Shown here piece by piece: positions 24,392-36,100 of a stretch of DNA of 64,000 nt. The notes beneath the pieces were generated by a model, which did not search any database, had not been told where the DNA came from, and was given only the letters and a program-made list of their open reading frames with translations. The position numbers and the translations under genes are program-made. Every line of letters begins with the position of its first letter. Positions within the stretch are counted from its first letter, which is position 1. The stretch comes from Apteryx mantelli (Eukaryota; Chordata; Aves; Apterygiformes; Apterygidae), in the NCBI RefSeq assembly GCF_036417845.1, contig NC_089980.1:116089169-116153168 (forward strand). Direction: 5' to 3'.

Positions 24392-24820
24392 GATGTGCCA
24401 TGAAGATGATGAGGGGACTGGAGCACCTCTCACATGAGGAGAGGCTGTGAGATCTGGCACTGTTTAGCCTGGAGAAGAAAAGGCTCAGGGGGAATCTAAT
24501 AAAATATGTGTAAATACCTGATGTGGAGTAGTAAAGAAGACGGAGCCAGACTCTTCTCAGTGGCGCCCAGTGACAGGACAAGAAGCAATGGGCACAAACT
24601 GAAACATAGAAAATTCCACTTAAGCATAAGAACAAAATTCTTCACTGTGAGGGTGACTAAGCACTGGAACACGCTACCCAGAGAAGCTGTAGCATCTCCA
24701 TCCTTGGAGATATTCAAAACCCCCTGAGCAACTTGCTCTAGCTGACCCTGCTTGGAGCAGCAGTCTGGACCAGATGAGTCCAGAGGTTCATTTCAGCCTC
24801 AGCCATTCTGCAATTCCCTG
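24392..24820 (+). mobile_element. CR1 LINE fragment, sense orientation
   Basis: The order of phrases matches the CR1 ORF2 end and 3' UTR: GAGGAGAGGCTGTGAGATCT, TTTAGCCTGGAGAAGAAAAG, CCCAGTGACAGGACAAGAAG, ATTCTTCACTGTGAGGGTGA, AGCACTGGAACACGCTACCC and TGAGCAACTTGCTCTAGCTG. Stops and small deletions break the frame. The terminal ATTCTATG repeat is degenerate (CATTCTGCAATTCCCTGATT). It is 5'-truncated like most avian CR1 copies. Confidence 0.92.
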
Positions 24821-24824
24821 ATTA

Positions 24825-25110
24825 TCTGTCAGGGCGCCGCACAGGCCAGGGACTCCCCATGACAGGGGCCGGTGGTGGCAGGGGCTGCCAGTGGAGCAGG
24901 GGCTGCCAGCAGAGCAGGGCCGGGGCTGGGGCTGGGGCCGGGGTGGAGGTCAGGTTCCCGTGGCTAGGCAGGGCCATGGCAGGGCTGGAGCAGCACCGCC
25001 GTGGTGTCATGGGGCAGAAATCGACAGCCCCAGGCTGGACTGAGATGAGACCGGGGCTTTGGGAGGACGCCTGGGGGGGTGGGGGCCCTCGGGGTCCCAA
25101 TATTATCTTT
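24825..25110. repeat. GC-rich low-complexity / minisatellite-like block
   Basis: Strongly GC-rich sequence in an otherwise AT-rich neighbourhood, with repeated CAGGGGCTGCCAG and GGGGCTGGGGCCGG words between 24880 and 24960. ORFs on both strands through it are Gly/Pro-rich and look compositional. It directly follows the CR1 copy and precedes an AAT microsatellite. Confidence 0.6.
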
Positions 25111-25147
25111 CATAATGGAGTGAGACTGTGGTGCAGTAATATATTGC

Positions 25148-25167
25148 AATAATAATAATAATAATAA
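25148..25167 (+). repeat. (AAT)n microsatellite
   Basis: About six uninterrupted AAT units. Confidence 0.95.
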
Positions 25168-25664
25168 AGTGCAATAAAATTTCCTTTTTTTGGAAAAATT
25201 ACATTTGGGAAAGAAAGCAGGTGAAAGCCTCCTCCACCCCACTGACTTGTCTTTGAATACGCTGCTTACTGTTGGCCAGTGAAACTGTATTGATCAGGAA
25301 ATGTCTACTGTCTTACTTAACACATAAAATATAGCATTATGTGAGTCAGGAATCCAAAATAATAGAGCATGGTTAGCATATTGGCACTTAGGCAATTAGC
25401 ACTTCAGAGCTGGCCAATTTTCTTTTAAAGCTTCATTTAACTTTTGCAATATATTATGAATCTCAAGCTCCAGTTTCAAATAAGTAAATTTTAGTGAGCA
25501 ACTATTTCAGTATTGCTAATTATTTAAACTTCATGCTGCCATATACTTGATAAATATCAGATTTCATATTAAATATCATACTTACAGTATATGAAGTATT
25601 AGCTTACATTCAACAGAAAGGGAGCTAACATGTTTGCAGCCTGTATAAGCAACGTAAGTTACTG

Positions 25665-25679
25665 CCACCAGATGGTCAG
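25665..25679 (+). promoter_or_regulatory. CTCF-like motif
   Basis: CCACCAGATGGTCAG matches most of the CTCF core CCASYAGRKGGCR. This is sequence similarity only. Confidence 0.25.
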
Positions 25680-27451
25680 GATATTTCTATACCAGGCAAT
25701 GATGCATGATTCAGAAAACCCTGAATTGAATCAGTCAGGCCTCTTTAGGACCAACAGCAGTTTAGCTACATCAGCATGGTTCTAAACATAAGTTAATAAG
25801 CCAGACAGATTTATAGGTTTACATGTGAGCACAGGTTAACACAGCTATATTCGCACAAAGTACTGCACTGCCCCATGTGGATACCATAGCTCAGATCAGC
25901 ACCAGCTTACGTCAGTTCACTACTCAGGTTCAATGTGTAAATATTTGGATGTAGGCTGATGTTTTGGAAAGCTGAATAGAGCTGCTCAGGAAATTTCTGG
26001 TGAAATTTTGTTTCTGTTACTGAACGCCTTTACCAAGCCTTTCCTCGACAGGAGCACCTCTGTGGATATGGAATTATCAGGAAAGGCTTCTCAGTTCCCC
26101 AGAGTTGTTTCAGGTCACACTCAAGATATATTTACACTGTTTTTGAATTTGTGGGTTACACTTCTGACTGTCCTCTCATTCACACCGGAAAAACATGAGA
26201 GAGCGGATTTGCCTGGGGAAGCTCTGGGTGTGGGGCCCCACCTGTAACACATAATTTGAAGGGAAGATGAGGCCAGGCATGTACCAGCCAGGCTGCTGTA
26301 CATGAAGCTGCTCCCAAAAGCCTCATAGCTCGTAACACTACTGGCTCACTCACCTGAGCCCAAGGAAGAGGAGAAGAGGCCGAGCGTGCATTTCTGCCTG
26401 ATGTTGAAAACCTAACCCTTGGTGTGAAGAAAGCAGCATTAGACTATTATGCGAACGTACCCTCAGAGACAGGCTGCCACCTGTGCCGAGAGGGCAGGAG
26501 ATGGTGGCAGTGCTCAGCCATGCGCATTGAGGGTTAGCAGACTGCCCCACATCTGCCCATCTCCACCTTTCACCCTCATGTGATCAGTGTTTGGGATCAT
26601 CTCTGTCCGGTCCCACTGAAGCTCCTCCTCTTTGGTATCAACTGCTGCAGGGACTAAAGAAAGGGTTAAATCTTCCCTCTCCAAATGACCATTTCTGTCA
26701 CTGTGCTTAGTCTGTCTAAAATTTGAATAGTCAAATAGCTATACAAGGGGGAATAACATAGGTAGGACAGGATACAGGAGGCCAAGGCCAGAACTTGACC
26801 CTCAGTACAGTCAAGGGAGGGACTTTCATTTGAAATATCGTGTCGGTATTGCCTCCATTTAAGAACTATTTCTGAAACTCAGAAATTATCTTATAGTGAA
26901 AAAGACTTTTTCTGTCTAGCCTAGAGTGGAATATAGCTGTGATACAAACGTTCTCTCAAATAAGATCTATTCCCTGAAAACATTATCAGCATTCTCCTCT
27001 GTCAGCCCTTCATGCCTTTCTTGGGGAGCAGAGCTAGGACAACTGTTGGTCAGACGAATAGCTCCTATGGGACCATTACAGCAGCCATAATGCCGGCCCT
27101 TTGCTTCAGACCATTTATTCTGAAAGCCATTTCTGCCAGGATCATTTATTTTAGAAACTATTTTAGCCCCTGTGGACTGAGAAACAGCAGAGCACAGAAA
27201 AAAGATTTAGAGCTTCTCCACTCCAATAAGCAGAGGATTTGCACAGCTGAAGATGTGGCCCACTCTCTACGTGACTCCTGAGACAGTATAAAATCAACTA
27301 GGCAATCGAAAGAAAGAACTGTATGTGTGCTGCAACAGGGGCATTTGTTACAGAAGCCACAGAGCAAAAAAAGAAATGTTAAAAAATAATCGAGAATGGT
27401 ACAAATGGATATGCTGTCAAATAGAAAAAAGGACAAATCATTTGTCAATCT

Positions 27452-27475
27452 CACACACACACACGCACGCACGCA
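27452..27475 (+). repeat. (CA)n / (CACG)n microsatellite
   Basis: A CA run passes into three GCAC units. Confidence 0.9.
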
Positions 27476-28851
27476 CTCCCGTTTTCCTCCGTTATGAATA
27501 GAGTAAACTCTTCATAGAGTCAGATTTTCAAGGCAGGGAAACCCTTCTGGACACTAAGTCACTCATCCTTTTTCTTTTACACTAAATAAAAAAAAATGCA
27601 AGAATAAAAAACTAAAGCCAAGAGGCGTGCAAGAATGTGGTTCAACAGTCAAAGTCAAAAAGAGGTTTCTTTCCTAATAATGCTCTTTTTATTTGAGTCA
27701 GACTCTCATTGTCTTTCAATATCTCTTCCTTGGGAGTTTCAAGCAGTGTTTCTTAAATACTCCCACTATACCATTAAATGAAAATAATCAGCCCATCTTT
27801 GTGAAATAAATCCTTACCCTGTCACAAAAATTCAGGACTGCTCAGTCTCCACCCCTTGTGATCCTCTCTGAAAGCATGGATAGCACCAAAATTTTTCAGA
27901 AAGCACTTAAATCAGAGTTCATTTTAGATTGAAAGACTGTGAACTATGTAAGGTTACAGAAGTTGTCTTGAAAATAACTAGTCCTGCAAAACATATTTGC
28001 CAGAGAAAACAGCTTTATTCTTACCAGAGTCTAGCTATTTCCTCTTTATTTTCCATTTTCTTTTTAAAAAAGCAAGTTTTTAGACAGCCAGGGCCATATG
28101 TTCTGTCTAGCTATCCATCTTACTCCCTCGGGTTACACTGAACTACTTAAGTACAATTGAAATCCAAATCTGGCTCGCTAAATTCATTTGACAGACAGGC
28201 TAGAAAAAACGTCATTTGTAAAAGTTACTTGGATAGAGATGTAAAACCCTTTTCCATTTCTCAAGCCACTTTCTTTTCTTTTCCTAATACGTAGGTACAA
28301 CAAAGTTCACAAGGCTCGTCTGAATATGGTTACTGCTTTAGCACTCAGGAATATAAGCAATTCTGTCAAGATAAAATATAGATTTTAAACGTTTGGCTCT
28401 GACAGACCTTTTATTACTGCTGGAATGTTTCCTGCTTTCAAGATTTACTCATAAGCTTCTTAATTTATGGAAAATTTTATAGAGTAATACTAACATCCTT
28501 GAATCATTTACCAGTGATTGTGGAATACTCGTGAAATAATGCAGCCATTCCTTTAAAACAATACAACGTGTCCAGAAGTACAGAAAGAATGGAAGATTTT
28601 TCTTTTTTCTTTCTTTTTTAGGATTGGGGTTTGCTTCTACAAAGTAATGAAAATGCTGCTGCCCAAAATGAAAAGTAACATTGGAGAGATAGAGAAAAAA
28701 ACAAAATCAATGTCAGCAGGAAAAGAATAAAACACAGTGATTTTGTTTGCGATTATTAGGCTCTGTAGGGATCTTCACATCAGCTCCTTTTATTGCTTTC
28801 TATCTCTCAAAGTGACACTGGCTTTTGGTGCTGCTCAATGCGAGTCACTAC

Positions 28852-28865
28852 CCACTAGATGGGGC
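28852..28865 (+). promoter_or_regulatory. CTCF-like motif
   Basis: CCACTAGATGGGGC fits the CTCF core with one mismatch. Not tested further. Confidence 0.25.
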
Positions 28866-29999
28866 CCCAAGGCAAGAAGTTCTCAGCAAGCGCTCACACC
28901 ACTGGCTCTGCCCTGAGAAACTGCATTTCCAGAGGAAAAAAAGTAACAAAGGTAAAATAAAGTTTGAGATACCAGAAGTGCAGACAGGTTTAAGAGTTCG
29001 AGCTGAATTTGGAACTTGATTCATAAAGGGACTTAAATTCTACTAACATCTGCACCAGAGAAAGAAAACATAGACCCTCAAAACCCCAAATTGCTGGCTA
29101 CCTAATCCTTAAAAAACAAATTCCTTAAAAAAAAAGTCCCTATATTCTACCAAGAAAAATAAGACAATTTGATATATCTATTTTTGACCACATCTATCTA
29201 AGGTTTTCACCCACCCACAAGCGAGGACATTGACAAAATAATGTGAGCAATATCACATATTTCTACCCTATTAGTTCAGATATCAGCAATAGCAACATTC
29301 CTCAGGAAAACATGTTTTCCACAAGCCATAGTCCTTGGATGCCTTTCAGCTATGGCTGAGTCTGCTGGGCCTCCAGCCTCTCACAGACGTCCATCAACTT
29401 CCCTCCCCAGTCCCTGCTTCAGAGATAGTCCCCTGCAGAAAATGTCTATCTCCACTTATAACACCTGAGATGGGGTCAGAAACCAAAAATCTCTGCACTT
29501 CCCAAATACTGTCATAACCACTCATCCAGGACATCATTCTGATTCCTTTTCACTTTGGCCCACAACTGTTGTTCACGTAGTCTGCTCACAGTTGGTCCTC
29601 AGCTGAAGATTTACTGCCTTGTAGGTGACAGTCCAAATCTAGTGGATCTGAATGTGGCCTACTAGTATTACACAGCTTGTCCCCACAGAGCGGGTGAAGT
29701 TCCCTCAGGCAGGAAATGAATTTGAGCTTGAATCTTCATATTGCAAATGAGCATTGCTGCTGACATCTCCTTTTACCTACTGACCCATGTTGTGGTGGGA
29801 TAAAACTGTTCGTTAACTGTTCATTAACTTCAAAAGACGGATCCAGCAATACACTCCAGTTAGAGGAATCTGCTTCTCTCTTTTTCAGAAGGAAAAGGTC
29901 TTCTCAAGATATATTTTTTTCATATTTCCTACAGGGTAGCATAGTTGATTTTCTCCCCATTTTACTGGCCTCTGGAAATTTCCCTCTCCAATGACAAAC

Positions 30000-30235
30000 T
30001 CCCCTCATATATTATATTTAATATATATTTTATATGTCATATATAAAAATATACATGCTACTATATATTATAGATTATATATACAGTACAGATTATATGT
30101 AGTGCATATATATAATAACTATATTATAGTATATTCACCTGAGCAAAAGTGAATTATGTTTGTATATATAGCATATCTATATATTACACACACACACATA
30201 TATATATACACCATATACTATATATATCATTATTC
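30000..30235. repeat. AT-rich, TA/ATAT low-complexity block
   Basis: A dense run of TATATA words with a short CACACACA tract near 30187, largely self-complementary. Confidence 0.9.
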
Positions 30236-30518
30236 TTGCTCATGTCAAAATGGACAACATGTGCTGTCCTGTTTATGCCTGCCTGGATCAGACCTTGGAC
30301 TATCAAATTTCTCCAAGAGGAACTTCTGAAGACAGAACTCAGTGGCTATTCCCATACTAACGAACCAAAACCATATTTCCAGCCATGCAAATGCAGTCAT
30401 CAATACTGTTGAAGTGTCAGTGCACTCCTTGGCACCCTTTTGGAGTAGATCACATGGCACAGCAACTCCTGCATACAGTCAGGATTCAGTATGGGAAAGG
30501 GACCATTGCCACAGAGGT

Positions 30519-30553
30519 CTGGCCATGCCAACTGGTCAAACTGGCATGGCCAG
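30519..30553. repeat. Perfect 12-bp inverted repeat, 11-nt loop
   Basis: CTGGCCATGCCA (30519-30530) and TGGCATGGCCAG (30542-30553) can form a stem. Pairing does not continue outward enough for a microRNA precursor. Confidence 0.85.
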
Positions 30554-32000
30554 CCCATGCCAATTGGGCTAGGAGACAACCATGACAGCCATAACCCTGT
30601 TTATTTTATTAGTAAATATTTGGTTAGTAAATCTAGAACTTGACAGATTTAAAAATAAAGCAGTTGCTGAGAATGAAAAACTTCTAGGAAATATTAGTAT
30701 TTGTAGTGTGGAAAAGTAGTGTGGAGGTGAAACAGTTTACAAAGAATATCCATGCATATTAAGACAGGGTCACCAGCAAACTTGGAAGACTATAACTGAA
30801 TCAGGAGAGAATAATATACAGAGAGAGAAGTGGTAAAATTAAAATGAAGAGATGGAATCATTAAAGTGCAAAATCTGGATTCATCAAGAGCAAAGATACC
30901 AAATCAGACAAGACTTTTCTGTGTACACACAAGTTGGCACTGGAGGAAGAACATGAACTCCAGGAGACTACTGAGTATTTGTGGTGTCCAAAATAAGAAA
31001 ATGTCTCTGAACTGTCAGACATGGACCAAGCCAGTGGTTTCTGATGACACCAAGTCTTCTTCCTCAGGAGCTGAGCAGGGCAGCTCCAGACTGAAGAAAG
31101 CTTTCTCTCTCATTTACAGCTCTTTCAAACCAAAACCATCTCCTATGATGTAAATTAAGAAAGGAGGAAAGAAGCCTATTACTTCATCCTCATGTATTTT
31201 GCAGCTTTTCTTTGCTGCCTCCTACACTTCATCTGCCACTGTTTTAATCTGCCCACTCTCCCACTTTCACTCGGCTCTTTTACAGTTCTGCGTCCGTAAG
31301 ATTTTCCTTAGTCACCTGCATGCCTAGCTATGCTGAGGTCACTTTCTCACACCCCTGCAACTGTTTCTTCCCCCACAGTGTCTTTAGGTATTCTTTCCAA
31401 CAAACAGTTAATCAATTATTTCTCATGCTTTTGTTATTCTTCAAGAGTTTTTGATTTTCCACGTTACTTTCCCCCTGTGCTTGATTAGACTAGAGCACTC
31501 TTAGCTCTTTCCAAAGCTAGACAAGAGAGTTAACACCAATGAATGAGCCTATAGGCTCTCAGACAGTGCTCTCAAACTAATTAGAAGCACATATTGTGAG
31601 AAACATGGCATTCTTTTACAATTTATCCAGAAATGAATCAGTCTGAAAACTCAGAGTCCTGAAGGCACACAGAGCCATAGTACTATGTGGCCTGAAGACA
31701 CTTCAGGAAGTTACAAAATGAAGAATAAGTGTACCTTAAACACCTTCTAGCCATTGAGATTCACAATAGGAACCTAATAAATAAATGTGGATGTTGTGCA
31801 TTCTTAGGTAGCCTAGCAGGGAATTTTACTACCTGAACTTATCCTGAATCTTTTTGCTGCAGAGTAAGCAAAAAATAATCTGATTTTTTTTTTTTTTTGC
31901 TCTTCCTAAGGGAACAGAGAGAACAACTGATCATTATCTCCTTTAATAGCAACCTTTTACATAATGGAAGACTTCTCATGTTCCCCACTCAGTGTTTCAT
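30554..32000. other. Non-coding interval, nothing recognised
   Basis: No supported gene or RNA. A pyrimidine-rich stretch at about 31200-31400 and an oligo(T) run near 31890 are the only features of note. Confidence 0.5.
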
Positions 32001-32004
32001 TATC

Positions 32005-32400
32005 TAGATTAAACACATTCAGTGCTCTCAGACTTTCCTCATTTCCTAAACATCCTGCTCCTTTTGCTGCCTTCTGAATTCTCTCCAGTGGATCCATATT
32101 TCCCCTCAAGGACGGTGTCTAAAACTAGGTGCAGTATTTCAGCTAGTCTCACCTCTGCCAGGAAGAGAAATGTAATTAATTCCCCTGCCTTATAAATAAT
32201 GCTCTGTTCAGATTTTTTGAAAAGGCAAATCTCCCTTTGGTACATAACGGTATCACACTGTTCGCAATCCAATACCTTGCTCTTCCAATATCACACCCAG
32301 CGATTCAGTGAGGTTCTGTCACCTGGCAGAAACTGATTGCATTTCACATTTAATTTCTCCTTCACAAGCGCAGCATTTTGTACCAGCCATTACCTTTGCT
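32005..32400 (-). mobile_element. Old CR1 LINE fragment, antisense
   Basis: On the plus strand, GAATTCTCTCCAGTGGATCC, then CTAGGTGCAGTATTTCAGCT, AGTCTCACCTCTGCCAGG and GGTATCACACTGTTCG follow the order of antisense CR1 consensus phrases (CTCTGGACTTTCTCCA, ACTGGACACAGTACTCCAG, GGCCTCACCAGTGC, TTACACTGTTG). It is much diverged. The right boundary is uncertain and may reach about 32560. Confidence 0.7.
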
Positions 32401-33108
32401 TAGGAAGTGAGGAAAACCTTCACAAATCTTTATTCTAGATTAATCTAGATTCTGGTAGAGCCCTCTTTTAAGCATCCAGCGTTTTTTAGGTCAGTGTGAC
32501 CATTCTGGATACCATTCTGCTAGGTTTTCCACATATATTTATGTACATAGTTCATCTTTATCATGAATCTGCCATATGTCATTCCTGACAAAGAGTTATC
32601 TGCTTCTTAGCAAGTGGTTGCTCTGTGTTTGAAATCCTCTTTTCTTCTTCTTAAAGCACTGGACTTGGAGACCAGGTTTCTTTGTAAATTCTCCATACTC
32701 TGCTTTTTACTCCACTTAGAAATAGGCCACAGTTTTCTGGCCTTATTTCAGACTTTTTACAATAGCTATTCACTGCATGATTGCATCTTCAGAAGAAGAT
32801 GAGGAAGAAAATGCATCCTGTTACATTTTCTGGGATAATACAGTTCTGAAGAGCAAACTCCTCCTTGCTCTCAAGTTCCTTTTTATTGCCAGCCATGGCA
32901 TATGGGGAAAGGCATTGACACCCTCTGTGCGTGTGAGGCAGAAAGCGGTATCTGAAAAGCACACAGCAGGAAACTGATATGCTTCTTTCTACAAGAAAGG
33001 GACAAACACAAGGCAGACCAAATGGTTAAACAGGCATATTTACAGTGTCCAGCTAGCTAGTTTTCCTTGGTGAAGCTGTTGTGAAACAGACAATGTAATA
33101 GTAAAACC

Positions 33109-33125
33109 AAAAAAAAAAAAAAAAA
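33109..33125 (+). repeat. Oligo(A) run
   Basis: Seventeen consecutive A. No LINE or retrocopy body was recognised in front of it. Confidence 0.9.
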
Positions 33126-36100
33126 CCCACAAGTTTATTTCAGTCTGGTGACAGGACAGAAGAAAATTGGCTTTTTAGTATGTCCAGGAGTTGAAGAATT
33201 TGGTTCTGGTGGGCTCAGGGAGGAAAACTCTAAATTCAAAGGCCACCGGAGGAATACTGTGCTCAGGTCAATGGCCTGAGCTCACTTTGGAAACCTACAA
33301 AAACAAATACGTCATAGAGCATTTCAGTTATGTGCGACACACTTGGACCTTCATGTAATAGGCAAGGCAGTATCAGAAGTGTCTCCCTGAAAACTGCGTT
33401 ACAGTAGTTATATCCTGAAGTAGCAAAAGCAAGATCTGTATCTACCAAAACAGTCACATCAGGCACATATAGCAAAGGCTTCCTGGAGCTGCAGTAGTCA
33501 GATTTTGTTACAATTTTGAATATACTAGGCCTACTGGTTAAAAGACCGTATGTCCTATTATTGGTGCACTTTCTAGTTCTTCAGCGTTCCATATTTGTCA
33601 TCTTTGTGCTACCTTGTCTTGACAGAGTCGTTGTCAGCTTGTCCAAATCTGTCCTGCAATTTCCTACAAATTTTCAAGGCCATTCTTAAAGAAAAGAAGG
33701 GTAAAGCTGAGAAATTTTATTCAGTCTTAACACGTTAAAGCAAAGACCTCCAGAAAAGGCACGTTTTTAATATCTTTGCCAGTAATTTAAATGAGATTTT
33801 CTCCCTGTGGTATTTCTCCCTCTGTTTGCAAATACAGCATCAATGTGACACTGACACATGCTTAGTTTCACTCAGAAATAACCCCAGTGAATCCCATGGG
33901 TAAAATTTGATCCTATTAGGGTAAAAAACAGCATTTTCTATTGACTCACCTGGGTACAGCATTTCACCAATAAGACTGTTTTAGTTCCAACAGTTAAGCA
34001 TAAGCATTATAGTTTGCATATACAGAGGTTATTTTAGTCAAGGTTTGAGGATATTTTATACCTATTTAGGAAGAAAACTAATGCATGTATATGGTGCTGT
34101 GTAATAGTCTTTAATAGTCTTGTTAAAGCTATTCAAATTGAGAAAAAAATACCTTGATGTAACACACAGAATAATAAACACTTGATGAATTGAACTTGGT
34201 TTTAAAGATTCAGTGTGTTTTATGTAAGCTGCAATGACCCCTTTGAACAGCAGAGGACATTTAGTTATCCCTATTTGTTCCTTGACTGGTATCCAGTGAG
34301 AAGAACAGTGGGAACAGTGAGGAAACTCGGCTTTCAGGACAAGCAAAGAGAAAGGCCCTTTTGTCCAGCTGAATAACCAAAATTCCACGCACTCACTTTC
34401 ACACACAGACAAAAGAGGAAAATGAACACTTCTCTCTTCTGTTTTCCTATTTTTACTCAGGTCTGCACAGGCAAGTTGTCACCAAAGAGGAAGCATTTTG
34501 TATACAGAAGCCCTGCCTGAATGATTAGCAATATCATTTACCACAAAACTGACACAGCAAGAGAAACTGCTGTGAAAAGACACAACAGAGGAGAGGTCTG
34601 AGAACTGAATGAGCAAATAATAAATACAGCTGCTGCTTTAAGCATTGCACTGAGTTTCCAGCAAGGAGCTCAATTCTCCATGCTGCTGAACCAATATGAG
34701 ATGCCAGAGGAACTCCACAGCAGTCAGTGGAGAAGCTGAAATAAAACAAGCACAGCAAAGTTAAATATAAGCCTAATGCTGTTTTCTACTTTCACACCAT
34801 GCTGTATTGTTCCTTTTGACTTCCCTTGTTAAGCAAGACATGCACAGCAGCAACTGGGCTGCTCTGCTGAGAAGAGTGCAAGAGGCATGAGATTGGACTG
34901 ACAGCAAGAGACATCGCTGCAGGCAGTGATGATGGACTACAGCTGGGCAAGGGAACATGGTTTTCGGCTCTGACCCCAGGGGCCTTGTGCCCTTTGCATT
35001 AAAACTCTGTTGCATACAAACTGAAGAACACAGAGAGCAAGGATCAGAGCTTTGAGCCTGGCCACAGGAGACTGCAGTGCCAAGCACCTTCTTGTGTCCC
35101 ATCTGTCTTGCCCTGTATCTCTTGGCATCATTGCACTTTATTGACATGAGGGGTTAGGACTGCCTTCAGCCTGAGGGGTCTGGGACAATGTGATTTTCAG
35201 CTTCTTAAAGTACAGAAGGCACTAGGAGAGGTTTAAGTGATGAAACAATTAAGAAAGGGTATTGCAGCACAACCGCCACAAAACAGAGCCAGTCACACAG
35301 TTGAAAATAATCATTTTGGGCAGCTAACGTAAGAGAGCAATTTGGTCTGTGAATCCCAGTGAATTGGAGCACTTCTGTTCCAGAGAGAGATATAATTTTG
35401 GACAAACTCAGATTTCTTATTAGCTGGAAGATACTGCCACATCCATTCTTTCAGTCCAGCATCTCCTGTATGAAGACCACAGTGCTTCAGAGACCCAACA
35501 CACCACTTTGCCCCTAAATGAAGCATAAGTGCAACCAAGTTCAAACCCAGCCTGTATATCCCTCAGTCACAGGGACAGATAGCATCAGAATTCTTCTAGG
35601 AAGACACCACTGTCTATTATGTGTTTATTATTGGTCACTGACATTGCCATGAAGAAAGATGGGAGAGATGGAGGTGGCTGGGAGGGTTCAGAGTGTCAGG
35701 GCTGTCCACACTGCAGGAAACGCAATGTTTGTTAGGCTCTGAAGGACTGGGTGCTCTCGGCACTTTACTACGAGAGTAAAAGCTGATTTGTTTCAGGTAC
35801 AGCCCAGAAAGTAGAAACAGCATGGAGAGCCAGCAGGCTTGGCGTCAGAGGTTTCCTCAGTCCTTTAAATATAATGTTAACCTCACCAGGACTGTAACAA
35901 GAGCCAAGAGTATCTTTTTTGCCATCCAGCTGAACAAGTCCCAGCAGCCAATATCTCTACTGCCACAGCCTGCTTCCTCCCTCTCACTGCTCCTCCAAGC
36001 TCCCCGGCCACTGGTGGCCCCAGCCACTGGTGATGGCCATGGGAGTGATGGGAGCAGCACTTCTACGGGCTGAAAGAAGCTGTAAGAAACAAGAGGCGCA

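Larger units (their letters stand above)
25168..30000. other. Non-coding interval with CTCF-like motifs and a CA/CACG repeat
   Basis: No supported gene. CTCF-like cores are at 25665-25675 (CCACCAGATGG) and 28852-28862 (CCACTAGATGG). ORFs are short and without family resemblance. Confidence 0.5.

Noticed and set aside
24825-25150. Gly/Pro-rich ORFs on both strands as a gene
   Set aside because: They follow from the GC-rich repeated block; there is no start context, splice support or domain.
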